Below are positions 7,685 through 15,794 of a DNA stretch of 23,170 nucleotides, piece by piece. A program made the position numbers and the translations under genes. The stretch's first letter is position 1; the number at the start of each line of letters is the position of its first letter. The DNA comes from a virus. Below the pieces are notes generated by a model. The model was not told the DNA's origin and did not search any database. It worked only from the letters and a program-made list of their open reading frames with translations. The DNA lies in IMG/VR virus record IMGVR_UViG_3300018410_000052, positions 1 to 23,170 of that record; one strand, 5' to 3'.

Positions 7685-10600
7685 ATGTCATTTGATAGGT
7701 TCGTAAATAAAGATGTCGTTAGTGGATTCACACCCGTATTTGGTAAAACCATTGATGATTCTAACATAATAAAAAAAGAACAACCCCTTACAGATGGTGA
7801 TGTTACTGGTAAGTTTGATACAAACCTCGGACTTGAGTTTACACCTAATAAGGAAGTACATATCTACGCGGATTCCAATCTTATAAAATCATCGTATGGA
7901 AATTTTATAGATAATGAAAAGAAAAACTCATTACCAATTGTATACACCACTCCTGAATTAGACCTAAGAAAAAATGGTATAGAGCAGGGTGCTTATTCCA
8001 TATTATACAACTTCCATCATAATATAATATCTAATCTAAAGATATTAAATATATCAGCAGACCGTACTGAGATTAAATTAACATATGCAGGTGGTGGTAG
8101 GACTATTGGGGCTCTACCAACACTCCGTGAAGCGTTTCAAGATTTTGGAATAAACTCATTTGACACCGCTGGTAATAAAAAGGAGTTTGTACTAAACTTC
8201 AAAGAAAATAATATATACGATGTATTAAATATGAGATTTGAAGGGCCACGTGCTGGTCTTGTTAATACAGCACTACCATATCCAAGTGAGCAAACACTTT
8301 CAAATGGTAGTCTTAAAACATTGTGGTATGTTCCATTTGACAATACACTTGAAGCTATCGGAACCTGGCGTACTATGATTCAAATTGAAGAAAATGGTGA
8401 TTTAACTGGTAATTTCAAAAAGTATAGATTAGTACGAGGTTCGGATGGATTACTCGAATGGCAGGGTGGTAATTTATTGACCAGAGTACCAACTGAGTTG
8501 GATAAAGCTGAACCATTGTTACAAGATGCATTAGACAATGGTAATACTGTCACAGTTGGTAATAACCCAACTAATAAGGTATTACGATATGATAGATTTG
8601 ATAATAGTTTTACATCAATCGAGAGTGTCATTGTAAAATTAGATAGACCTCTTGATGAATCTATTGTGATTAACAACCTATGTGATGTGGATGCTCGTAT
8701 TATGAAGTCTTGGGTTGAGAAAATCATCGCATTCCCAAGTATTCAAAACCAAGATAGACCAGACTTTTCAGAACCAGACTTCTCTATGGATATGTCGGAT
8801 ATGAAAGGGGCAGATGGTGTAGATTGGCAGAATTGGAATTCACTATTAGATACCGATGCAACCACATCTCAAAGACTCATCAATAAATACTTTAGTGGTT
8901 CATTAGGAAACGTGAAGTTAAATATAGATTATTCTGATTTTTCAAAATTCGTACACTTCTCATCCGCTACAGAACGAATTGATAATTTCAAGTACAAGTT
9001 ACAACAAATAGAAGCATATAACTCACGAATTAATTTACTCGAATCTATAAGTGGGTCTGAAGCTTTAACAAACATATCTCAGTCACTAACCCGTAGAGAC
9101 ACTCTTATTGGTGGATTTGATGATTTTGAGAATTACTTATACTACAACGATAATTCAAACCCATATACACATTGGTCTGGGTCTTCTAATATAATAGAAC
9201 CATATCCAAAAGTATCAACATTCCCACATATATTATACGATGTGACATCATCACAAGGTGAGGCTTGGTACAATGGTGTTTATGCGTCTGCATCTTTATA
9301 CGATTCGTTTAATGACGCAAGACTCCGTAATATGATTCCAATCCATCTTCAAGAGGATGAGAGAAATTTGGAATACATTACGTTTGTTGATATGATTGGC
9401 CAACACTTTGACATACAATGGACATACATTAAATCTTTGACCGATATCAACAAACGTGAAGAACACCCACACGATGGTATGGCAGATGACCTTTTGAAGT
9501 CGGTTGCTGAATCATTGGGTTGGAAGTTATCTAACGGATACTCTGATGTTTCTCTTTGGAAATATGCGTTGGGTGTTGAGTCTGACGGTACGTTATATCA
9601 AACAGGCTCGCTACAATCTAAATCGAGAGATGAGATTACAAAAGAAACTTGGAGAAGGATTGTAAATACAATTCCTATGCTGTATAAAACAAAGGGGTCT
9701 GCTCGTTCAATCAAAGCAATCCTTGCAACATATGGTATTCCACAAGCATTCTTGAAGATTCGTGAGTGGGGTGGGCCTACAATTTCTACTCGTAAGAATG
9801 TTTACGAGCACGAGAGATTTGTATATAAATTACAGGCATCTCCATCAAAGTATATCTCAAATCCGTGGGATGATATTCAGTCCGATAGACCAAATTCGAT
9901 TGAGGTTATTGGTAAGATGCCTAAAGGGAACTATCACATACTAAGAGTAACCAATAACTCCGACAACATAGATTATTTTTGGGACTATCAAGATAATGAG
10001 ACTGTAAGAATCAGACTATCGGTAAATGGTACTGACATTATATCTTCATCTTATGTTCCATACAAAGAACGTAAAGAAGTTGCAATGGTGTTAACCTCGG
10101 CTAGTATTGATATTCAAGCTGCTTGGGTAGATTCTTGGGGAGAGGTATTAGCTAATCCAACTGCAAGTTTTAGTGGTAATAATTCTACATTTGATAGTGT
10201 GTGGTCTTCGAATGGTGTTGTACAAGTGCCAGGTCCAACAACTGACCTCAACGTAAACTCATATGAAACTGCAAGTATTCAAGAGGTTAGATATTTCCGT
10301 GACCCAATTACAAACGAGATAACTCAAGAACACGCACGAAATAGAGAGGCGTATTTTAGTGATGATAATACAACCGATTTGGATATAGACACTTCATTTG
10401 ATAAGTTGATGTATCGTATATTTCCAGATAGTGACTTCACCACAAACTCATCATCAATTTTATCGGTTCACCCAAATCAAAAATTCACTTCATCTGATAG
10501 TGGGTTAGTGTTATCAGCATCATTAGTTAATATGAAACCTTTGGATTTGGTAGGTGAGGTAGACACTCAATTTGTAACAGTACCATCTATGGGGGCTCTT

Positions 10601-11764
10601 AATTTAATGAATAACAAAGTTCGTATAGAGTCAGCATCACTAAATGGTGTATTAAGTCCTGATAAATCAAACGAGTTATCACAATACGATTATGCCCCAG
10701 TCGACTCAAATCTATTGGGTACATACTTCACAACAACCGATACTGTAAACTTTGATATCTACAACTCGGAAGGTTACTTCGAAGCAGATGATTGGGTGGG
10801 TGACCCTGACAAAAGATACAACGAAGATTATCCATTACTAAAGTATAGAGCAAAGAATTACTTCCAAAAGTATACAACTGGTACTGCTTTGGATTTAATT
10901 ATGGATATGTTGTCTCGTTATGATATGTCTGTATTTGACCAAATTAGACAACTCTTACCAGCCCGTGTAGATTGGCATAAGGGTATACTAATTGAACCAC
11001 ACGTTTTTGAAAGAAACAAGTATCAAAGGGAACGTGGTATTGTAATATCAAGACATCATTATGATGGTAGTATTAATGTTGGAGCAAATGTAATTACTGC
11101 AAGTAGACACGATTATGATGTATCATCAATCGATTTGTATGATTACAATTCATCTACATACAAATATCAGATTGCAGTATTAAGTGGTAGCACATACGAA
11201 AATCAAACAAATGGGTATTGGGAATATTCTCCAACTGGGTCTACTGTACTTAATGCAAGGCCATCGAAACATCACCAAGACATCGAGTATTTCTATTCTA
11301 CCGCAGAGTCGGCTAGTTTGAAACTACCAAGCTCTTCATCTTACAAATACGCTGAAGTACAAGACACTCGATTACCATTATCAATAGAAAATTTATATTA
11401 CAATGGTTGTAGAATATCAAGCGACTCATTAACAACAAACTCGGATGATACTCCAGATGGTGGGCCTGTTGTTGAAATAACGGAAGTGAATCCTAACGTA
11501 TTGGTATTCTCTGGTAGAGAGGGTGAATCACTTGGTACTGAGCAAACTATCAAACAAACTTCAGTTAGAACTATGCCTGTGAATGAATTGGTATCAGTTC
11601 GTAAAAGTGAGGAACGTGAAGTCAAACCAACCCCATCAGTTGCACTTGAAACTGATACTTTGAAACCATTAACATTTATTCCACGGAATAGTAAACCAAA
11701 AACTAATATTAGACCAAATCGAACACAAAGTTTATTAAAATCCTTATTAAATCGATTTAGGTAG
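7685..11764 (+). CDS. Large tail/baseplate protein with P2 gpI-like region and concanavalin-like insert
   Basis: The product has 1359 residues. Residues about 590-700 show the P2 gpI-like tail pattern seen in many phages: EDERNLEYITFVDMIGQHFD, then TWRRIVNTIPMLYKTKGSAR (starting at 655) and IKAILATYGIPQAFLKIREW. Residues about 735-890 look like a concanavalin/LamG-type jelly roll inserted after it (VRIRLSVNG, ASIQEVRYFRDPI, then a His/Asn-rich end). Residues about 1077-1125 carry a distinctive MSVFDQIRQLLPARVDWHKG segment that I associate with large tail proteins of environmental T4-like phages. The last ~55 residues are basic and probably extended. Position and size fit a gp7-like wedge component, but I infer this from order, not homology. 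AAAGGT precedes the start. Confidence 0.7.
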   Translation: MSFDRFVNKDVVSGFTPVFGKTIDDSNIIKKEQPLTDGDVTGKFDTNLGLEFTPNKEVHIYADSNLIKSSYGNFIDNEKKNSLPIVYTTPELDLRKNGIEQGAYSILYNFHHNIISNLKILNISADRTEIKLTYAGGGRTIGALPTLREAFQDFGINSFDTAGNKKEFVLNFKENNIYDVLNMRFEGPRAGLVNTALPYPSEQTLSNGSLKTLWYVPFDNTLEAIGTWRTMIQIEENGDLTGNFKKYRLVRGSDGLLEWQGGNLLTRVPTELDKAEPLLQDALDNGNTVTVGNNPTNKVLRYDRFDNSFTSIESVIVKLDRPLDESIVINNLCDVDARIMKSWVEKIIAFPSIQNQDRPDFSEPDFSMDMSDMKGADGVDWQNWNSLLDTDATTSQRLINKYFSGSLGNVKLNIDYSDFSKFVHFSSATERIDNFKYKLQQIEAYNSRINLLESISGSEALTNISQSLTRRDTLIGGFDDFENYLYYNDNSNPYTHWSGSSNIIEPYPKVSTFPHILYDVTSSQGEAWYNGVYASASLYDSFNDARLRNMIPIHLQEDERNLEYITFVDMIGQHFDIQWTYIKSLTDINKREEHPHDGMADDLLKSVAESLGWKLSNGYSDVSLWKYALGVESDGTLYQTGSLQSKSRDEITKETWRRIVNTIPMLYKTKGSARSIKAILATYGIPQAFLKIREWGGPTISTRKNVYEHERFVYKLQASPSKYISNPWDDIQSDRPNSIEVIGKMPKGNYHILRVTNNSDNIDYFWDYQDNETVRIRLSVNGTDIISSSYVPYKERKEVAMVLTSASIDIQAAWVDSWGEVLANPTASFSGNNSTFDSVWSSNGVVQVPGPTTDLNVNSYETASIQEVRYFRDPITNEITQEHARNREAYFSDDNTTDLDIDTSFDKLMYRIFPDSDFTTNSSSILSVHPNQKFTSSDSGLVLSASLVNMKPLDLVGEVDTQFVTVPSMGALNLMNNKVRIESASLNGVLSPDKSNELSQYDYAPVDSNLLGTYFTTTDTVNFDIYNSEGYFEADDWVGDPDKRYNEDYPLLKYRAKNYFQKYTTGTALDLIMDMLSRYDMSVFDQIRQLLPARVDWHKGILIEPHVFERNKYQRERGIVISRHHYDGSINVGANVITASRHDYDVSSIDLYDYNSSTYKYQIAVLSGSTYENQTNGYWEYSPTGSTVLNARPSKHHQDIEYFYSTAESASLKLPSSSSYKYAEVQDTRLPLSIENLYYNGCRISSDSLTTNSDDTPDGGPVVEITEVNPNVLVFSGREGESLGTEQTIKQTSVRTMPVNELVSVRKSEEREVKPTPSVALETDTLKPLTFIPRNSKPKTNIRPNRTQSLLKSLLNRFR

Positions 11765-11786
11765 TTAAAAAGTTAAAAAACCATAT

Positions 11787-11795
11787 TTATATACA
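11787..11795 (+). promoter_or_regulatory. Candidate phage promoter motif TTATATACA
   Basis: TTATATACA begins 24 bases before the ATG at 11811, inside the longest intergenic gap of the window (46 bases). Spacing and sequence match the copy at 2427. A clear AAAGAGG ribosome-binding site follows at 11797-11803, so transcription would start very near it if this were a -10 element. That leaves the placement uncertain. Confidence 0.35.
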
Positions 11796-11810
11796 TAAAG
11801 AGGAAACACT

Positions 11811-12482
11811 ATGGGATTTTTAGATAATTCATCGGTAACAGTAGACGCAATTCTTACCAAGAAGGGTAGGGAGTTGTTAGCACAAGGTCGTGACAAGTTT
11901 CAAATCACTCAATTTGCATTGGCAGATGATGAGGTTGATTATGAACTTTGGAATCCAGCACACTCGTTGGGTTCAGACTATTATGGTATCATCATTGAAA
12001 ATATGCCTGTGATTGAAGCAATCACGGATGAAAACTACGCAATGAAATACAAATTGCTGACACTACCTAAATCAACTACACGATTACCTTATATTTCAGT
12101 ATCACCATCATCGATAACATTAGATGAAGGTGTGAATAATACTGTAATTTCAGTAACCACTAAAAATGGTGGTAATGAAAACTTAGGTTACACTGCAATT
12201 TTGTTGAACAAAGATGCGGGTAATATAACTGGTAATGCTGGAGTTCCTGGTAACGTAACACCTATTATAAGTGTGGGTTCATACAATACCAACCAATCAC
12301 AAACAGTTGTTGGTAAGAACCAATTCACATTCCAATCGGTTGCAAATCTACCAAATGATACTGTAATTTCAACTCGTATCATTATTATTGGTAACGAGAC
12401 TGGTGGTAGAACTGAAATTGATGTAACCGTGAATCCCGTATCAGACTCACAAGTAGTCGTAGTGTCAACCCCAATCGCATAA
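11811..12482 (+). CDS. Virion structural protein with Ig-like C-terminal domain
   Basis: The product has 223 residues in two parts. Residues 1-~95 form a conserved-looking module beginning GFLDNSSVTVDAILTKKGRE, then FQITQFALADDEVDYELW. I associate this opening with structural proteins of environmental T4-like phages, though without a settled name. Residues ~98-215 are an all-beta, Ig-like segment (SVSPSSITLDEG opening, repeated Thr/Val/Asn strands, closing EIDVTVNPVSDS), like the Ig-like domains that decorate phage tails and capsids and may bind surfaces weakly. A good AAAGAGG ribosome-binding site is present. The longest intergenic gap precedes it, so it may begin a transcription unit shared with the two paralogous proteins downstream. 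Confidence 0.72.
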   Translation: MGFLDNSSVTVDAILTKKGRELLAQGRDKFQITQFALADDEVDYELWNPAHSLGSDYYGIIIENMPVIEAITDENYAMKYKLLTLPKSTTRLPYISVSPSSITLDEGVNNTVISVTTKNGGNENLGYTAILLNKDAGNITGNAGVPGNVTPIISVGSYNTNQSQTVVGKNQFTFQSVANLPNDTVISTRIIIIGNETGGRTEIDVTVNPVSDSQVVVVSTPIA

Positions 12483-12499
12483 CGTAAAGGAATAATAAG

Positions 12500-13708
12500 A
12501 TGGCAGTAGAAAGTATAGGTAGTAATGGTGGTACTGGTGGCGGCACCTTTTCAAGTGGAAACACTGGTGGAACAACTGGTGGAACAAGTGCTGGTAACTC
12601 TACAATTTTAGGTGAATTGAGTGGTCCTGCATCACTAAACGATATCGTAGCACAAGATGTTACAAATGATTCAACTCCCGTAATCCCAGCAGGTGCATAT
12701 GATTATGGTAGTGGTAAAGTATATACCGCATTTACTGTCGAAGATATTGTAGAAGGTAATACACAAAGAGTAACTCGTGGGTTATGGAGTGGTAATGTTG
12801 GTGAACTAACTACACTCTGGACGTCATCATATCAGTCTTCAACTCAAAAACAATATTACTACGAGATTTACAATGGAGACCCAACTGACTCTACTAAAGA
12901 AGCTCAGTTCTCAATCGCATATGGTCACTACGCTGGTAGTGGTTCTTCATCAGATGGTTCTAATGAAGATTCACCATCAAACGCAATGTACTCTCAATTC
13001 CAACAAATTCTCCTTCCTGCATCTCAAACAACATTTAACTTTGGTGGTGTAACTCAAGATGATGTTTATGTCGTGTCTCTAAATCGTGCTCGTATCAAAG
13101 ATAAGTTAGACCCAGGTAATTGGGAACTTGTATTATCTGGTTCAAATGGTGAAACACTTCGTTTGATTGATGATAGTGGTGATGTTAACCAATTGGGTAA
13201 CTCGAATCAAAATAAATACAATATTGTATCAGGGTCGTTGACTAATGGTATCCACAATGAAACCGAAATCTTTGGTGAAGTATACCCTCAATTTGGTGTA
13301 ATGGTCTTGGGTGCTGCTGCACTTGACGCATCTGCATCTCTTGGAACAAATAGAGCAAGTGATACCGATGCAAGAAACCACGGATTGTTGTTCACGGCTA
13401 TTAGTGGTGCAGCTGCTGCTAACTCTGATAATGGATTCCAAGCAAGAAGTGAGGAAGAAGTAAAATCAACATTCTTCTTTGTTAGAGCTAAGAACGCAGA
13501 ATACAACTTCTCAAACAACCCATCTTATGTTACAGGTTCAAATGGTAAGTTAAAACAACAAACATTCGTAGGTGACCCTAAGTCATATATTACTACGGTA
13601 GGATTGTACAATAACGATAATGAACTTTTAGCAATTGCTAAGTTGTCTAAACCTTTGTTGAAATCATTCTCAAATGAGATTTTGATTAAGGTTAAGCTTG
13701 ACTTCTAA
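12500..13708 (+). CDS. Virion structural protein, paralogue A (Gly-rich N-terminus)
   Basis: The product has 402 residues. The first ~32 are nearly all Gly, Thr and Ser, a flexible leader. The middle has TAFTVEDIVEG, LWSGNVGELTTLW, and QFSIAYGHYAGSGSSS (about 132-147), which I associate with tail structural proteins of marine myoviruses. The C-terminal ~82 residues (321-402) match the C-terminus of the next gene: EYNFSNNPS, YITTVGLYNNDNELLAIAKL and a terminal VKLDF strand. The segment VYVVSLNRARIKDKLDPGNW (about 188-207) and GEVYPQFGVMVLG (about 259-271) also have counterparts there. AAAGGAA precedes the ATG. The role is probably tail or fibre structure; the exact place in the virion is unknown. 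Confidence 0.7.
   Translation: MAVESIGSNGGTGGGTFSSGNTGGTTGGTSAGNSTILGELSGPASLNDIVAQDVTNDSTPVIPAGAYDYGSGKVYTAFTVEDIVEGNTQRVTRGLWSGNVGELTTLWTSSYQSSTQKQYYYEIYNGDPTDSTKEAQFSIAYGHYAGSGSSSDGSNEDSPSNAMYSQFQQILLPASQTTFNFGGVTQDDVYVVSLNRARIKDKLDPGNWELVLSGSNGETLRLIDDSGDVNQLGNSNQNKYNIVSGSLTNGIHNETEIFGEVYPQFGVMVLGAAALDASASLGTNRASDTDARNHGLLFTAISGAAAANSDNGFQARSEEEVKSTFFFVRAKNAEYNFSNNPSYVTGSNGKLKQQTFVGDPKSYITTVGLYNNDNELLAIAKLSKPLLKSFSNEILIKVKLDF
13460..13705 (+). repeat. Shared C-terminal domain, copy in paralogue A
   Basis: This encodes residues 321-402. It aligns without large gaps to residues 455-540 of the next gene: EYN followed by SNN or SSN, then YIT(T/Q)VGLYN, LLA(I/V)AKL and a final VK(L/F)D strand. 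It may be a shared attachment or trimerisation module. Confidence 0.75.
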
Positions 13709-13720
13709 AGATGAGACCAA

Positions 13721-15343
13721 ATGGGAATAGTATTCAAAAAAATCTTCAATGGTGGTGTTCAGTCACGACCATTCAAAGCTCATAAACGATATGAGGTTAC
13801 GAATGTAAACCATTCATCATCGTTTGAGATTTCTATTCTTAGAGGTATTTCAGATAATGGTATTTTAACGGAAGTATCAACCTCAGTTTCAAATGAGATT
13901 GGCGTTGATACTTTTTTGACTTCATCTGGTGGAGTGACTGATGAGTTAAATCGAATTCCACAAACAATTATTTGGAATTCAATAAATTCTACATTCTTCA
14001 AAAGAAGAAGTGATGTTCACTTATATGATACCGCATCGGTAGTTTCGATACCCCAAAACAAATTTGGAAACGGTATTAAACCAAAATCAGTATTTGTTAG
14101 CGACAACTCCGATTATCCAAATTCAACAATCTATTTGTCAGACCAAAAAGTTACTGATGAATATGGTATTCTTATCGCAAATGAATTAACATCATCATCA
14201 TATATTAAATCATCGGATAATGTATTATCACTCCTATTAGATGGTGAGTTCAAAGATTATTCTGGATATGATAATCGGTTAATTGAAGATACATACACCT
14301 TTGAAGAATCAAATGCAAACTTAGGTAAAGTTGTATCTTTAACCAATCAAACTCAAAGTATTAGAGTTAGACATAGTTCAAACTTTAATATGTTAAATAA
14401 GAATGATGATTGGGCAGTTTCATTTTGGGCAAGTATTCCAGAGCAAGGAGTTACTGGTAGAAACATATTTAATTTAGTTCAAAAAAGAAATGCACTAACA
14501 TACATCGATGATGCTGGTGTGGAACGAGTTAAGTCTGATGGTACAGGTGAATACCCATTTGATTTATCATTCTACTCAGAAGAACACCCAACACTCGCAG
14601 GGCAAGTTTTCCTAAAAGCATCTGATGGTAAATTTGTTGTGGATATCTCATCATCAGCATCTTACAATGATGGCCAGTTCCACCACTATGTTATAAACAA
14701 GAGTGGAAGTAATATTGGATTATATATTGATGGAAACGAATCGACTTCCTCACTATATGAATTCAATGGGAATACTAACAATAATAGAGACATCCTAATT
14801 GGTAGTCGTAATGTTGAGAATACTGAAGCAAACTTTAGTGGGTCTATCGGCCAATTAAGAATTCATAGAACTGCGCTAACCGACTCTGAGATAACATCAC
14901 TTGCTGATAATTCACCAAGTGGTTCAGCTCTTCAAAAGAAAGAAGTTGGGTATGTGTTCTATAAACAAGGTATGGTTATAGTTACTGACCCTCGACCACG
15001 ATACCAAAACATTTTCTTAGGTGATGGTAATTGGGAATACACAAACAAAGATTATCAGTTAGACTATCGTGCTACTAAACAAGTAGAAGAGGTATCAATA
15101 CTTTGTGAAATCAAACGAAATGAATATAATGTCTCATCAAATGCATCATTACGAGTTGGTGGTACTGATGAAGATAATAGATTAATACCTATGGTTACGG
15201 GGTCTGATTTTAGACCATACATTACACAAGTTGGATTATACAACGACACTGGAGACCTTCTTGCTGTTGCTAAGTTAGGGTCACCTCTCAAGAAAAGACA
15301 AGATGTTGATGTAACCATAAATGTGAAATTCGATATAGACTAA
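13721..15343 (+). CDS. Virion structural protein, paralogue B, with inserted LamG domain
   Basis: The product has 540 residues. Residues about 168-400 form a LamG/concanavalin-like jelly roll: LLLDGEFKDYSGYDNR, DDWAVSFWASIP, QFHHYVINKSGSNIGLYIDG, DILIGSRN and GSIGQLRIHRTALTDSEI, the usual order of strands ending in the 'G.i..lri..raLt..Ei' signature. The flanks match the upstream protein: VVSIPQNKFGNGIKPKSVFV before it, and EVGYVFYKQGMVIVTD (about 408-423) plus residues 455-540 after it. LamG domains commonly bind glycans, so a host-surface adhesin on the tail is likely but inferred. AAAGATGAG precedes the start, and the stop is one base before the endonuclease gene. Confidence 0.8.
   Translation: MGIVFKKIFNGGVQSRPFKAHKRYEVTNVNHSSSFEISILRGISDNGILTEVSTSVSNEIGVDTFLTSSGGVTDELNRIPQTIIWNSINSTFFKRRSDVHLYDTASVVSIPQNKFGNGIKPKSVFVSDNSDYPNSTIYLSDQKVTDEYGILIANELTSSSYIKSSDNVLSLLLDGEFKDYSGYDNRLIEDTYTFEESNANLGKVVSLTNQTQSIRVRHSSNFNMLNKNDDWAVSFWASIPEQGVTGRNIFNLVQKRNALTYIDDAGVERVKSDGTGEYPFDLSFYSEEHPTLAGQVFLKASDGKFVVDISSSASYNDGQFHHYVINKSGSNIGLYIDGNESTSSLYEFNGNTNNNRDILIGSRNVENTEANFSGSIGQLRIHRTALTDSEITSLADNSPSGSALQKKEVGYVFYKQGMVIVTDPRPRYQNIFLGDGNWEYTNKDYQLDYRATKQVEEVSILCEIKRNEYNVSSNASLRVGGTDEDNRLIPMVTGSDFRPYITQVGLYNDTGDLLAVAKLGSPLKKRQDVDVTINVKFDID
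15083..15340 (+). repeat. Shared C-terminal domain, copy in paralogue B
   Basis: This encodes residues 455-540, the partner of the copy at 13460-13705. The shared core is PYITQVGLYNDTGDLLAVAK against SYITTVGLYNNDNELLAIAK. Confidence 0.75.
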
Positions 15344-15344
15344 T

Positions 15345-15776
15345 ATGGCAAAAGGAAATTGGAGTCACATCCAAAAACAAAAAGGTCACAAGTCTGGCCT
15401 TGAGACTCGTATAGATGAGCAACTCAAATCACAAGGTATTGATGGTGAATATGAACAACACGAGGTAAAGTATACTATACCCGCTACCCACCATACTTAC
15501 AAGCCAGACTTCAAACTACCAAACGGAATCTACATTGAATCCAAAGGTTGGTTCTTACCTGAAGATAGAAAGAAGCATTTATTAATTAAGGAACAAAATC
15601 CCGATATGGATTTACGATTTGTTCTTCAGTCACCAAATGGTAAAATCTATAAAGGTTCTAAGACCACTTACGCACAATGGTGTGAGAAGTATGGATTCAA
15701 ATGGGCAAAGAAAGAAATACCACAAGAGTGGATTGATGAAAAACCTAAGCAAGATTTTTTTGATTATTCAAAATAA
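15345..15776 (+). CDS. T7 endonuclease I-type Holliday-junction resolvase
   Basis: The product has 143 residues; T7 gp3 has 149. It matches T7 endonuclease I along nearly its whole length: SGLETRIDEQL, IPATHHTYKPDF, LPNGIYIESKG, DRKKHLLIKEQNPDMDLR, KIYKGSKTTYAQWCEKYG and PQEWI. The four catalytic residues of the PD-(D/E)xK fold, Glu20, Asp55, Glu65 and Lys67, are all present at the same numbers as in T7. The enzyme acts as a dimer, cutting four-way junctions and branched DNA so that replicating phage DNA can be packaged. The start lies one base after the upstream stop and no Shine-Dalgarno is evident, so translation may be coupled to the tail gene. T4 uses a different resolvase (endonuclease VII, gp49). 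Confidence 0.96.
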   Translation: MAKGNWSHIQKQKGHKSGLETRIDEQLKSQGIDGEYEQHEVKYTIPATHHTYKPDFKLPNGIYIESKGWFLPEDRKKHLLIKEQNPDMDLRFVLQSPNGKIYKGSKTTYAQWCEKYGFKWAKKEIPQEWIDEKPKQDFFDYSK

Positions 15777-15781
15777 TTTTG
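15774..15781 (+). promoter_or_regulatory. Possible Bacteroidota-type -7 box TAATTTTG
   Basis: TAATTTTG fits the TAnnTTTG -7 consensus of Bacteroidota promoters and ends 13 bases before the primase ATG, which itself lacks a Shine-Dalgarno. I find no -33 TTG at the right distance. The pattern is expected by chance many times in AT-rich DNA. Confidence 0.15.
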
Positions 15782-15794
15782 TATATTAGTAGTT

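Noticed and set aside
8380-8727. A 115-codon open frame on the minus strand
   Set aside because: It lies wholly inside the 1359-residue tail gene, has no family resemblance or ribosome-binding site, and is Ser/Leu-rich as expected for the antisense of Asn/Thr-rich coding sequence.
11784-11791. TATTTATA, the reverse complement of the T4 late promoter TATAAATA
   Set aside because: It would point leftward into the 1359-residue gene, where there is no minus-strand gene, so it is more likely a by-product of AT-rich sequence.
11765-11810. Possible terminator in the longest intergenic gap
   Set aside because: No GC-rich stem followed by a T-run is visible; the gap is A/T runs, the TTATATACA motif and a ribosome-binding site.
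12500-15343. Diversity-generating retroelement target in the tail paralogues
   Set aside because: No reverse transcriptase, template repeat or near-identical DNA copy is seen in the window; similarity between the paralogues is at protein level only.
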